Below, piece after piece: positions 1-12,366 of a stretch of DNA of 64,000 bases (its first letter is position 1; each line of letters opens with the position of its first letter). The position numbers and the translations under genes are program-made. The notes below the pieces were generated by a model, which was not told the origin of the DNA, did not search any database, and saw nothing but the letters and a program-made list of their open reading frames with translations. This stretch comes from Nymphaea colorata (Eukaryota; Streptophyta; Magnoliopsida; Nymphaeales; Nymphaeaceae), in contig NC_045138.2 in the NCBI RefSeq assembly GCF_008831285.2, positions 42,959,115 through 43,023,114 on the forward strand. The letters run 5' to 3'.

Positions 1-700
1 CTTGACCCCAGTGAAGGTTTTTCTGAAGGACCTTCTATCAGAAAATGAAAGTAATGGGGCAAAGCAGGTGGTTGCTTATGAAGATTAGACAAAGCTTGGG
101 TTGTCAATAACAGAAGTAAGGAACCTCAAATGAAAGAGGGAGGGGATGTCATGAGCAAATTCCCCACGATGAGCTTTGCAAGTGTGTGCTTTGTGAAAGT
201 CAAACCTGTTGCAAGGGGTTTTGGTGAAAGATTCAAGACGATGACAACCTCGGGAAAGCACTAATGAACTATGAAAAGGACCTTTCTATATGCAGGTCTC
301 CAGTTGAGCACATGGAATCCACTCATCATCTTTTTCCAATCATGGTTTGGGATTCGATGATTCCCCGATCGGAATCTTGTACATAGCACATGTCATAGTT
401 GTAGGCTTGACGCAGATGCGGTATCCTATGTCACTCCTCCGTCTGTGCTGGATTGATAATATGCCTTAAATAAAGGCTCAAAGGTGCACCACCAGCATAC
501 ATATGAAGTAAACTCACCAACATTACACGATCAAAACAAACTAACTCTCAAGGCACTCACCAAAAATGAAAAATGAACAAGGTAGCAAAAAAGTCATCTC
601 CCCTCACAATGTTCGATGCAATGTGTTGGTTTATAATATTTTTAATTATTAAAATTATTTATATTTTTTAATATCATTATTAATTCATTATGGGGTAAAA
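1..700. other. Intergenic DNA, nothing recognised
   Basis: No open frame longer than about 60 codons and no recognisable domain, RNA gene or clean repeat was seen. The last 100 bases are very AT-rich and lead into a copia remnant. Confidence 0.5.
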
Positions 701-1200
701 AAATGTACGGTTTACAGCAATGATGGTCCTCAAATATCTTAAGTCCTCTCCTGATAAAGGACTATTGTTTAAATGGAGAACATTTTGGATGTAAAGATTA
801 TATTGATGCTGACCATGGAGATTGATAATAGGAAGTCCATCACGGGCTTTTGTATTTCCATTGGCAGAGTAAAATGCAAGTTGTAATTGCTATATCTAGT
901 GTTGTGTGAGAGTGTAGGGCTATGGTTTATACTACTACGGAATGAAAATGAAGTGGATAAAGCCCACGTCACAGTTTTGGGTGTTCACGTTGATGTTCCC
1001 ATATGTTCCAATATTTCATGAGAGAACCAAGCACATCGAGGCTGATTGTCATCCAAGGTATGGTGCAAGCATGAGTTACATTTACAGTCCATTTGTTCTT
1101 ATAAGATCAAGTGGTTGATGTCTTTACAACCCATTTTCCATTGTTGACTTTGTTATTCTAAGTTGAGTATGATTGGTATCTATGCTCCAATCTGAAGGGG
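701..1200 (+). pseudogene. Ty1/copia RNase H remnant
   Basis: This is the last part of a copia pol gene, broken by stops and frameshifts. The frames read in order: a LKSSPDKGLLFK-like segment near 726-765; a degraded aspartate-rich stretch that corresponds to the DADWAG region; the RSSAEAEYRAM region (about 885-930); and HERTKHIEADCH at 1017-1052, the classic end of copia RNase H. A short polypurine run at 1194-1200, preceded by a YAP-like codon series, marks the junction with a 3' LTR. In intact elements this domain removes the RNA strand during reverse transcription. The fragment lacks all upstream domains and is clearly dead. The order of motifs fixes the strand. Confidence 0.8.
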
Positions 1201-1440
1201 TGCATTGAGAGTTATTAGTTTGATGTCAAGTTGCTTTTATTAAGAAGTCATATGGAGGTCATCGATATTTTATGAGAAGTTGTACAAAGTACTTTTTTAT
1301 TTTTTTTTTGAACTAATTTTTGTAATTGTGTTTAGCCATTCTAACCTATTCCCTTATTACCATGGAATTATGGGCTAATGAATCAATAACTCTCTCTCTC
1401 TCTCTCTCTCTCTCTTTTTCTCTACCATGACAATCTTTAA
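1201..1440 (+). repeat. Probable 3' LTR remnant of the copia fragment, with (CT)n
   Basis: The sequence starts TGCATTGAGAG directly after the polypurine run, where a copia LTR (TG...) should start. It runs into a (CT)13 tract at 1390-1415. The copia LTRs further along this window have the same design, with a CT-rich end just before the terminal CA. The right edge is not defined, and no 5' partner LTR is in the window. Confidence 0.4.
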
Positions 1441-4400
1441 TCTATAGCAATATCCATATGACATTTCAGCTGGGGGTTTTTGTTTCTCAAATATTCAGTC
1501 AAGTTTTTGTGACAGTTCAATCATGTTGTGCATTTGTAGGTAATAAGTTGTAACTTTACGTTTTCTTATGGAAATGTTTTCTTTGGTAAAACTATAACTT
1601 TCTTATAGAAATGGTCCAAGGGTGCATGGATAGATATCAGTCGCACATCAACTGGTTGCCTTGTCATAGAATTGAACTCCTACTAGGACGTTGGATTGTT
1701 CTTATAGTTGAAATAGTCACCTAGACATACTTCTAAGTCTTCATCACCTAGCTTTTTGCTTTCTAAATAAATGCCCAAGCAGCAATATTGTTAATACATG
1801 TTAAAAATTGAGAGAGACACAGAGAGAGAATGGATTGATAAAGTTCCCTCTAGACATTATCTTGGTGCCTCCTAGTGGCCTCATCGTTATCTACCATGTA
1901 GTCATGTGGTGCATTCTCTAGGCAGTTCCTCTCCATGCTAGAACATGCATCACTGAAAGAAGAATGTGGGCTCTCATTTTAGCAGAGTTACTATTTTGCA
2001 TAAATTCTACTGTCTCTCTCTCTCTCTCTAAGAGCATGTTACTATATTGGCAATTTGTTTTCATAACTTTCATGGTAAACATGCTCTAAAAGTTCTTATT
2101 TAGTTAATTTCGTGTATAAGCACCCATGAAAAGGAGGTTGCTGGGGATAGGCAATCCCCTCATCCCTATTTTCGTATTCGAGTTTGGTCTCTTTCAAAAC
2201 TAGTCATGCTTGTTACATAATAGTCAGTACTTACAAACGGATGGATTTCATCAAGGCTGAATAAAAAAATAAGTTTTTTCATATTAGAAAATGACATTTC
2301 TATTTGTCTATAATTTATCTAGCTGATCTGGTCCATTTACTCCCATACCATAGAATTGAGGATTTATCCTCTACTTTTAGGATGCAGAATAAAGGGATCC
2401 ATATCATATGAGTTCTCCTAATTTCTCTCACTAAAGCTAGAGAGTGTCATATTTAGTGGGGTCTAAGCAAAAAAGCATGTTCTCCATTTTTAAGTAAAAG
2501 CTTGGATTGCTCTTTAACTACTAATATGGTAAAAGAGGATTGATCCCCAATTGTATACACATAGGAATGTGTAATATTTAGCAAAAAGGAAAACAATCTC
2601 ATATGAAACCAATCCTTAGTCCGCATGTTGTTGGATTCTTGATTGTGTAGTGAAGCTTGGGTCAAGTTGAATCGTCTGAAGCCTTGGGAGGGTCAACATC
2701 TATTGTACATGTTTTGAGCCTATTTTTCAACTCATGTGAACTTGTTGATTAGCTGGATGAGAAATTACAAAGCTGCTTACGGCTGGCTGAAGTTGAGAGC
2801 CTTTTTTTTTTCACTTATTGTCAAAAGGAGGTTGGTTGCGAAAAAATGGGAGAGGACTTCAAATTCTTGGAGTGCCAACTGCATGTATATTTTAGCAAGT
2901 TTGATCTAACAAACCCATGTGAAGAATACTGAACAAGTACAAGAAATTGAATAGAGCCACGCAACTACCATGGGAAAGAGCAACACTCAAAAGAATAATG
3001 AGGCAGAATCAGTTCACATCCAAGCACAGAGCACATGACAAGAACAAAGCCTACCCTTCTAAAGCAGACCGGTAAGAGGACAAACAAATTAATTTACAAC
3101 TCTAAACACCTTTGAGGCACATTTGAAATCATATTTCTTTGTCAATAAGGCATTTATAAAATGTGTAGCTCTCTTCAATCTCATGTTAATTCTCTTTGTT
3201 GCAAACTCCCTTGGAAAGGACAAACCTATCGAGGCAAGGAGTTCATTTTTTGTAGAAGAGTGGACTAATGAAATCGGAGCAGATATTTTGCATAGTGACA
3301 AAATTTGATATTCTTACTAAAGTTGAAGGATGCCCCAACTGAGGTCCAGACATGCTCCTATATGTTAATCGGCTTCTTGTTCAAACTATTTTTCTTGGCA
3401 CCAGACTTATAGTCATGGTTGTCTACAGCATCTATCAATTATCTAAATCATCTGGATAAGAGTCAGTTTGCTTAATCATTGTCCTTAGAGATATGCTTTC
3501 ATATTCATCTAGGCAATTGGGATTTGGCTCTATGACAACGTCATATTAGATCAATATGTTTTGAGCATGTGCATGATTCTAATTTTGGTTGCCCATCCTC
3601 ATTTAGGAGAGATGAGGTCATGCATATAAACAATACCATAGTAGTAATTTTTTGTTTCTTTGTGTAATGCTATGGTCCAATAATTCCTTTGTTCAGTTCC
3701 TGATACGTGCTGTAGTCTGTGCAATAGATAAGTACGAGTTCTTATCACATATTTGCATTTATACTGGAATTGGATCTCACTGTTTGTCTTTCATATTTTT
3801 TGTACAAGTAACTCTTCCTAAGAAAATAACAGAGAGAAGCTCCATACCTGTATATCCAGCTGAAATTGTTTGTTTCCTCTTCTTATTGTATGTGCAAGGG
3901 CTACATGTGTTACTGGCTGCATGTTCTGTATCTGTATAGTAAGAATTTTTGTGCTTGTATTGAGTGGTCCATGTTTCAACAATATGGTTCATTCTTTTAC
4001 AGAATTTTTTTTTTTTTGTGATTATATTAATATTCCATCTTAGACTGCAGTGATGACATAAAGCATGTGCTCTAATTGACAAATTATTATCTATTTATTG
4101 ACCTATGAGTTGGAGGGTAAATTAGAGTGTGGCCATTACATAAAGTAAGAAGTGTGGTGTCATTAGTAGTTCAGATTTTCTGAGATAAGAGAAAAACATT
4201 AAAAAATATGGGTAAGTGAGGAATCTAAGTTTTTTCGTGAGCCATGTTCAATTGCATTTTCAATAAATCCACTTTCAGATTATTAGTGAGTGCTCATCAG
4301 TGTACTGGTACTATTTTGTATTTTTGCAAATAAATAAATAAATAAAATCAAAGCTATAGGAGTGACTTTTATCATTGCCTACCCATACCGTTGGTGAATG

Positions 4401-6548
4401 AACTGCTATAGATTGGTATTATAAAGTACTGACTATGGTTCTTCTGTTGCCAATGCGTTGTGCATGAACTTTTTGGCAATGATCCATCACTTGCAGAAAG
4501 TTTTCCTCAATGCCACAAAGGGCATGTCCAGCCTTATTTAGCCACTAGGGTACCGTTGTTGTCAACAACTTTACTGACAATGTCATTGGGATTATTTATA
4601 CCTCAATCAATGGTCAAGAAACAATGCAAGCCAAAATTCTCTTTCTCTGTATTTGGTCTTCCTTCCACCAGCCACCACATGGTTCCAGACCTCAACTGTA
4701 CGGGGACCTGGACCTTAACCCAAAACAAGATTTATATTATGGATTATTGTGCATGACAAGGTCTAGACTTGCCCTATTTGAAGAAATCTAGGTGCCATCT
4801 ATCGGGCTGGTGTCTGCTTTGAAAATCCTGTGAAGAAGGTACAACTCACATGTTCTAGGACCACTCCAGTATATGGCATATATTTGTTCGAACGTGGCAT
4901 GCGCTACACCTCCATCTCCCCTGCCCTTAATGCTCTGTTCTTAGACGTTTAGTGGATTCAAAAAAAGCAAAAAATGGCATTTTATTTGGAGACCTTGGTG
5001 ATGTTGCTTTGGTGGCACATATAGATGGCGAGGAATAATATTATCTATCAAGATGCTGATTCCATACACATTCCTTTGGTTATCAATCGTATCGTTGCTG
5101 ACTAATTGGTTGTGCATCATTCATGCTAAACGGCCTTCTTTGCACGTAATGACTTACCTAGGCTGCAGGCCATTTGTGGCCTTTTTTTGTTTTCGAATCT
5201 TATGCATATCTATCTTTCCTTTTTGTCTTGTTTCGTAAACCTCTTCAACCATGATTTTTTTGGCGGTAATATTAGTGGTCTACTTCTCTCTCCTCTCTCT
5301 TCCTTTTGTAGGTGGCATGTCCATATGGCCCTACGTCGCACTAGCCTAGAGTACGTGTTTTTGTCTTAACTTGCATTTATGGTCTTACCTTGTGATAGTT
5401 TCATTTATTAAATTTGACAGTTAATTCCTAGGATCTGGATGAACCCTCTTTGTTAAGTGAGAGTTAATTCCTCCATTATGTTGTTGTCGTACAATGGCAT
5501 CCACTAGCGTGTCCTTAGAAGTTAGTCTTAACTCTATGAGTTACTAGCCTAGTATAGTGTGTCATGCCCTAGTTAAATGTCTAAATACGATCTTATTATT
5601 GTGTCGTGTTGTTTGGTATTGCTCGTTTGATTTTTTTTTTAATTACTTTGTCTTGTGTTTTGTTACCTTACTTTAATTTATGGTCCACTTTGCTTAATTG
5701 TGTCCTGGAGTTGTGTTTTACAGGTCAGTCTCTTTAGGTGTACCATAAGGTGAAAATTAAAGTGAAGATTATGAAGACTTCTCATCGAGCGCTTAATGAT
5801 GTCTCAATAAATACCTCCAACACCATTGGATATCTCTTTAGCCTTCAGTACATTTATCGTTAAAACAATTATTATCCAATTTTGAGTTTCAACAAAGCAA
5901 GCAATGTTTTCTCAATTCATGACTTCCATTGATTTCAAAAAAAATATCTTTCTAAATGTGTTCCAAGGGAAAATCGCATGAGACCTCATCTAGGGATGTA
6001 CAGAATGGTTAGGTGATTGGTTTATTCTAATTGTATTTACTCTTTCAGTTAGTTTAATTTAGTTTAAAATGCATTTAAATTGTAATGTCCTTTATGTCTA
6101 ACTTTTGTTTTAGCCTAGAGTTTAGGTTAGAGTTAATGTTTTAATTTTTTACTCTTGCATCTACTTGCAAACATGTCCTTCTAGGGAACACTTTAGTAAT
6201 TGACGTGTAATTCCATGGTTTTGTTTAGTTTTGCTCATTCTTTCGTTAATTTATTTTTCTTTAGATTATGTGTTAATTAATAAGTGTATATTCCTATGCT
6301 TTAATCTTTGTCATATAGTATAGTTAGTTATTGCTTCTTAGAATTACAGTTCGTCCATACCTTGTGTGTCTATTAGCTTTGTACCCAGCCTTGTCTACAT
6401 TTGAGAAAGGTTTATGAAGGCTTTCATTGAGAATATTTTAAAAGATGTGAAGTAATTCAAGCAAGTGGCCTCCTAGCTTCTTGGTTAACCTTGTCCAGGC
6501 CAATGTGCTCTGATTGGTGTTTAGCCTAGTCATATCCATATAGTAGGT
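1441..6548. other. Long AT-rich intergenic stretch
   Basis: Only scattered frames under about 100 codons occur, in both strands and without recognisable domains. A (TC)9 microsatellite lies at 2012-2029 and a short (AATA)n run near 4330-4345. The frame at 4460-4756 (98 codons) and the overlapping frames at 3652-4082 show no family resemblance I can name. This is probably decayed transposon-derived DNA. Confidence 0.4.
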
Positions 6549-6576
6549 TGCATATAACACAATTGTGTTATATGCA
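6549..6576. repeat. 28-bp perfect palindrome
   Basis: TGCATATAACACAA is followed immediately by its exact reverse complement, with no spacer. A second, shorter symmetric copy (TGCACAATTGTG) follows about 10 bases downstream. The sequence could extrude as a cruciform or be the relic of a foldback element. No function is assigned. Confidence 0.9.
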
Positions 6577-7470
6577 CTTGTGTTGCACAATTGTGTTCAA
6601 GGATGCACCAAAGTTAAGGCATACAACTATGAGGGAAGCCCCGACCAAGAATGAGCATTGTAGTGGTAATGTGTATGCAATTAAACGACTAACTCCTATG
6701 ACCAGAGCAATGAGAAGGCCTGATACTAGAGGTATTGTGGATTCTACCTAACACAATGCATTGTATAAAAAAACAAGTTAGGATTATGATAACTATAAAT
6801 TATATTCCAGTACTCCAGCATACCAAATAGGAGGAATAACTACACTGCTCTACTTTCTTTTCCACAAATTCCCTCTACTTTTTTATAATATTTGCTATGT
6901 ATGGTCCTAATCATGAGTTAAGTAAGATTCTAACAACCATGCATCTTCACTTCTTTGAAATCAATATAAATGCCAACTCATTTTATATCAAGTTTCAGAA
7001 TTTTTTTTGGCATGGGGCTCAAAGTTTTAAAGCACCTTAATTCCTACAAAACACATTTGATATCAATTTAAATCAAATTTTGATGCCCAATTTAGTGGTT
7101 TTAAAAATAGATGTATTAGGCAAAATTTGTAGGGTCATATCTCCACCTTATGCTTAAAGTTATTGTCCTTAGCAGTACCTCCATATCTCGGCATAACCAC
7201 ATATTATGCATGCTGAAAATACAAAAAAAAAGGAAAGAAAGGATAGAAACGACTTTTAATATGGATCTTAAAGTCTTTCACGAGCTAATACTTTCTCCAT
7301 CATCATGCTACAGCACATGCCATCCATTGCAGGTTACTCAATTAAATATCATTGAGTGGTCTTATTACTTGAACTATTATATACTGCACAGACAAAAAAG
7401 ATTACACACTCCAAAACTAAGAAGGCAATAAGCCTAACTTAGAATTGAGTTACAATTGAAAGGAAATGAT
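6577..7470. other. AT-rich intergenic DNA
   Basis: No recognisable gene or repeat unit. The frame at 7150-7431 has no family resemblance. Its right end abuts a gypsy integrase remnant. Confidence 0.4.
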
Positions 7471-7474
7471 AGTA

Positions 7475-7790
7475 CTGCTAGTAGTCCATGTCAAAGAGAT
7501 CAATCTCCTCATCTTCCGCAACTCTATATGGACCATTCCATCTCAATCTTAACTTGCCAAGGAAGAGTTGAAGCCTCGAATTGAATAGTCAAACCTTCTA
7601 TTCAGGAACAACTATCCTCCTCAAGATATGTTGCAACATGCAATGTCTTCATCCACTCTTGTAGATCTTCACATTCTGGTAAGTCTCATTTCACAACTCC
7701 TCTAGCTCACTCATATGTGTCTGCCTCATAGACCTAAAGCGGGTTATATACATAATGTTGGTGCAAGAAAAAGAAATGCATGCCGGCTAC
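7475..7790 (-). pseudogene. Ty3/gypsy integrase C-terminal remnant
   Basis: Read on the minus strand, this region gives SELEELRNETYQNVKIYK near 7710-7655 and then NSRLQLFLGKLRLRWNGPYR near 7590-7530, in shifted frames. This is the conserved tail of plant Ty3/gypsy integrases: the helical L-E-E-x-R segment, then the V-L-L-F-N-S-R-L...G-K-L-x-S-R-W-x-G-P-F motif, which lies downstream of the DDE core. Only this tail is visible; the core, RT and gag are missing. Stops and frame changes show that it is non-functional. The gypsy remnant at 24.6-26.0 kb has the same orientation, but there is no evidence that they are one element. Confidence 0.72.
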
Positions 7791-8261
7791 CTATCTGCCA
7801 TGTGCTGAATCGTGCTCTCCAATTTGGATAGATCGGGCAAAAGCTGAGTGACTTGAGTTGGTAGACAAGAGTGCCTATAAAAGAAAGACACAAATTATGG
7901 TGTCAATCAATATTATCAGGTTGTTATGGCCAGTATACTCCTTTAAAAGGCAAAGAAGCATCTTTGATTTTCAAACAGATGGAGTGAAAGCCATTGATCA
8001 GAGAACAGCGAGAGCAAACAAACAGAGACATCATTGTTTACAGAAGAGGGAGAGCTAGCAGATGGAGACATCATTGGTTGGAGAAGAGGGAGTGGAGATG
8101 GTAAAAGTTGTCAATCGAAGCGGAGCGAGCGGAGTTGTCAAAGAAGAGGGAGTGGATGCGGTATAGGTCATTTTTCAAAACAGAGCAAGTGGGGCCCACC
8201 AGCCGAAGAAAGCATCACTGGTGATAGATTAAGGGAGTTTCATCCAAGTTGGTTTTGTAGT

Positions 8262-9215
8262 ACGCATTATCAGAACAGTATGGTTGGCAGTTTCAACAAG
8301 ACAAGTTTCCCGACCCTTTTGTTACCTTGGAACACAATATAGCAGGTGGTTTCAACAATCTAGGTTTTCCTACCCCGTTCATTATCTTAAAAGCTAGCAT
8401 GCAATTTCAGCAAGGTTGGTTTCTCACCCCTTTTATTATCTTAGATGCTATAGCACGTGTTATCGAAGATAGTATAGTAGGCGGTCTCCTCAAGTTTGGT
8501 TTGCAACCCCTTTTGTTATTTAGACACTATAGCATGTGCTGTCAAAAACAACATGTCAGGCAGTCTCCACAATGTTGGTTTCTCATCCTTTCATTATCTT
8601 AGATGCTATAGTACGTGTTATCAAAGATAGCATAGTAGGTTGGTTCTGCAAGGTTGGTTTCCTACCCCTTTCGTTATCTTAGACAAGCCATTATCGAAGA
8701 CAGCATAACAGGTGGTTTTTTAAGGTTGGTTTCCTACCCCTTTCGTTATCTTAGATGCTATAGCACATGTTATCGAAGACAATATAGTAGGTGGTCATGT
8801 GTTATCAAAGACAGTAGAGTAGGCGGTCTCTACAAGGTTGGTTTCCTACCCTTTCATTATTTTAGACACTGCGGCACGTGTCATCAAACACAACATAGCA
8901 GGTAGTCTCCGCAAGGTTGGTCAGGCTCCTTTCATTATCTTAGATGCTATACCATACTTTATTAAAGACAGTCCTTCCAAGCGGTCTCACCGAGGTTGGT
9001 TTCCTGCACCTTCCGTTATCTTAGACACTATAGTAGCACGTGTTATCAAAGACAGTATAGCAGGTGGTTTTTTCAAGATTGGTTTTCTGCACTTTTCGTT
9101 TTCTTAGCCGTTATAGTAGCATGCATTACAAACACAGTATAGCAGGCAGTTTTGGCAAGGTTGGTTTCCCACCCCTTTCTTTACCTTAAACACTATAGCA
9201 TGCATTGTCAAAGGC
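8262..9215. repeat. Minisatellite, about 82-bp unit, about 12 copies
   Basis: Degenerate direct repeats. Each copy runs from a GGTTGGTTTCCTACCCC box through TTATCTTAGA, a GCTATAGCACGTG box and TTATCAAAGACAG, to a GCAGGTGGT box. Box starts near 8419, 8500, 8579, 8658, 8727, 8836, 8919, 8999, 9080 and 9163 give spacings of about 70-110 and mostly 79-83 bp. Some copies carry an exact CACGTG (G-box core, about 8455, 8875, 9038). Several frames stay open over parts of the array simply because the unit repeats; I do not regard these as genes. Confidence 0.88.
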
Positions 9216-9353
9216 GATGAGATATTAAAACATGATTCTTTTGCTTTTTGTAGATCAACTGTCTGATTCATCAAGCCATATGGAAGAGTATTACACCAAG
9301 CATTTGTTGCTTGGTGTTAAGTTGAACGGTATGTTGGGCCAAATAGAGAGAGC

Positions 9354-9541
9354 CACAACAAGAAAATATATTTTTAGAAATGGCAAAAACCATCACTAAA
9401 AACATTGGAAACCGTTGCTAAAACTTTATAGCAACAGTTGACAACCACACCTACGAACCATAAAAACTATGCCTATTAGGCCTGTGCCTAAACACTTCTT
9501 GGCACAGTTTTTATACTTGTAGCAATGGTTTCTAACTATAG
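9354..9541. repeat. Nested inverted repeats, possible CACTA-type transposon end
   Basis: An outer pair AAACCGTTGCTA (9409-9420) / TAGCAATGGTTT (9520-9531) encloses an inner pair CATAAAAACTATGCC (9458-9472) / GGCACAGTTTTTATA (9501-9515). A small third pair GTTGCTA/TAGCAAC lies at 9414-9434. The stretch starts CACAACAAGAAAATA, close to the CACTACAAGAAAA start of plant CACTA elements, whose subterminal regions are rich in GCAACGGTTT-type repeats. A possible opposite end, TTGCTATAGTG, sits at 12978-12988. The flanks show no matching 3-bp duplication, so the CACTA assignment is weak while the inverted repeats themselves are certain. Confidence 0.5.
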
Positions 9542-9544
9542 TGT

Positions 9545-9549
<5 letters not shown>

Positions 9550-9581
<32 letters not shown>
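9550..9581. repeat. (GA)16 microsatellite
   Basis: Uninterrupted GA dinucleotide run immediately after the inverted-repeat block. Confidence 0.95.
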
Positions 9582-9582
<1 letters not shown>

Positions 9583-9589
9583 CAAGACA

Positions 9590-12342
9590 TTATCTAGAGA
9601 GAGACTTCATTTATAAAAAAAAATTATTGTTACGTAATATAGACTTACATTACAAATTTCACAAATTATTGAAATTTAAATCTGAACAATATACATAAAC
9701 AACAACATTTTGATCCTTGCCACTATGAACAAGAAGGTAAACTAACGACATTCTGCATCTTCCCATCCTTTACACCATCAATTCCCCTCGTAGTTTCTAT
9801 ACAAGACATAAAAACATATAAAGAATCAACATTTCTGGATTTAGAAAACTAATGTATAGCTTGGAAACAAAATAACACCACATACACTTTAACTGAAATT
9901 AAACTGAGATACCTCACTAATCATCAGTTAAAACTCCTTAGCTTAAATCAGTGAATAGCTTGCAAATTGTTAGTACTTAATGATGTTAAAGATAATGTAC
10001 ATAACTATATCAAAGACACAAAAAGAGAGTGAATAACATTTCTGCAACCTGCTTGGCAAGTCCCAACATAGTCTTTATATATTTTCTCCCAAAAAATAAA
10101 AACCTAGGCTTTATGTATGGTCAGTTAAAGAACATAACATACAATTATATATTGATATAGCGAATCAATGTAACTGATATTGGCCAAGAAGACTACAGCA
10201 GTTTCACATTTTAATTTTCCCTAAACATGAAAACTAAACCTGAAATCTCATTGACATAGAGAATCCATGATGAGTAGATGGACTGACATGTTAAAAAAAG
10301 TTGGTTCTTGTTTTTCACTTGCCTGCCAAAAGGACTTCTTTGCTCGTTAATGATCTTTTAAATAATAGTGTTCCTGGAATTTGGTCAAACACCTGAAAGA
10401 ACAAAAAGTATGATCTCATTTATTACTAAACAAAGCTTGATATGTGCAATGACAAAGGAAGAGTCAAAACTCACCAAGATGCAAAAGGAGCAGCCCTTCA
10501 TTGAATGCCATGGATCATGAACTACATTGAGCCATCAAATCCGTGACCTACTGACAACCTACTAAAACCTTCAACTACAAACGTTTCTTAGAGATCTACC
10601 CTCATGCTTGACCTAGTATATCAAGGGAATGACAAAATCCATGAAATTTCGTTCTGCATGGATATCAATGAAAACATTCTAAAGAGCATGTTATTGAAGC
10701 AACACAAGAATGCCAAATTTTAAAAAAGATGAAAGCACACACAGACCTCATCTTCTGACATGACATTCAGAGGTCTGCTTCCACTGCAAATGCAATCAAA
10801 TCATTATTATCACCTTGCCACTTGATAGGAATTAGGCACTGCAACACAATGGACTTACCTGACATAACAAGCAAGGAATCAACATATATCTTCTGTAACA
10901 AGCACCCCTTAGCGAGATGCATCCAAAGGTAATTTGCATCAAGAAGGAAAAAAAATAGTAACTTATGACCCTTAACTATATTGAACCCTCAAGTAGATTA
11001 GTCATACTCATATACAAAGTACTCTAGGCATGTGCAAAAGCACACTGTTTTTCTTTCATGTATTAGAGCACACTGAGGAATAATTTGGAACATCCTTGGC
11101 TATTAGCCTCATTCACATACACAAGCTAACATTTTCTAAAAAAGATGCAAATGTAGGGAAAAAATGACAAGCATAGCCGATTGAAGTCTGTCAAATCTGA
11201 ATAACATGTATATGCTATTAGTTCCCAAAAATAATTCTGCGAGATTATGATTACCTCTGCTTATTTTGTTCTTTTTCTTATTCTTCTTCTTCTTCATCTA
11301 GATGGTACTCAAGCCTACATGGGAACAACTTCACTAATAAATTTACCTGGGGATTTTTTGGTAGAAATAAGGTAGGATCAGATGTACCAATTGCCTACAA
11401 GTCCACCATAAGGTAATTTGAAAACAACTCTTCCTCAAATATGAATAAGCTCAACAATATACCAGCCAAAGGTACAAGAAGAATCTTTCCGAGCTTGACA
11501 ACTAAATTTTAATTTGGGAAGGCCTTTTTAGTATTTAAGCTTATCAAATCAACAAATCTAAATGAATAACTATGTCCAGTATGTTTAAATCAAGCAGCAA
11601 GGAGGTACCAGAGAGAAATACGATCAGATGATGAAGATGATCTTATGACATAAGAAGTCCAATGTACAAGGAGAAGGAGAAAGGATCAAAACCCATGTTC
11701 AACCTCATACATCTTTCGTTTGGAAAATTTTATACATATATAATTTGGAATATTTTTTATAGAGCTTCCATTTTTTTTCCTTCTAGTCACAACTTCCTTT
11801 CATCCATAGGAAGGAACATTTAATTTCCATAATAATTCTTCACACATTGGAGATGACTTGACATTGAGAGGTTCAAGTGTCATCCCAATTAATGAAAGAA
11901 ATGAAGATGACTTGAAATGGATGTGTTGCACTATAGGAAGCAAATGAAAAAAAACATCATGAAATTTCTCAAAACCATCTAGTTCCTATAGCAGCGATAA
12001 CAACATTGATCTTAATTAAAATAAGAATGTACTTGATTCAGCAAACAGATCCTCAATTCAGTAAAACCATGCACAAGGATGCCTAGTGCTTCTCATCGTC
12101 TATATTAATGCATTTCCTAAAAACCCCAAATCAGGATAACAAAGTCGAGAATCTTCAATAGAATTCCTAAAACCACAAAAGTAGGTAACAAAACTTAGCA
12201 ACAACAAAGGAAAACAAAACACATCTCAACAAAATACCTCAGCTAACATATATGCCCAATTCATACAATCTAGCAAAAAACCATAAGAAGAAAATGCAGA
12301 ACTCCTAAACATTCACCCAAAAATCAAAACAACGATATCATA
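9590..12342. other. Non-coding AT-rich stretch
   Basis: No open frame of note in 2.7 kb on either strand, and no domain seen. The texture is like introns or the body of a non-autonomous transposon. If the CACTA-like ends at 9354 and 12988 are real, this is the interior of that element. Confidence 0.4.
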
Positions 12343-12366
12343 AAGAGAGAGAGAGAGAGAGAGAGA
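12343..12366. repeat. (GA)12 microsatellite
   Basis: Perfect GA run. Confidence 0.95.

Noticed and set aside
4460-4756. 98-codon plus-strand frame
   Set aside because: Single short frame with no homology I recognise and no splice context; likely chance.
8262-9107. Series of 83-102 codon frames over the minisatellite
   Set aside because: They repeat the translated 82-bp unit and change frame between copies; no independent coding signal.
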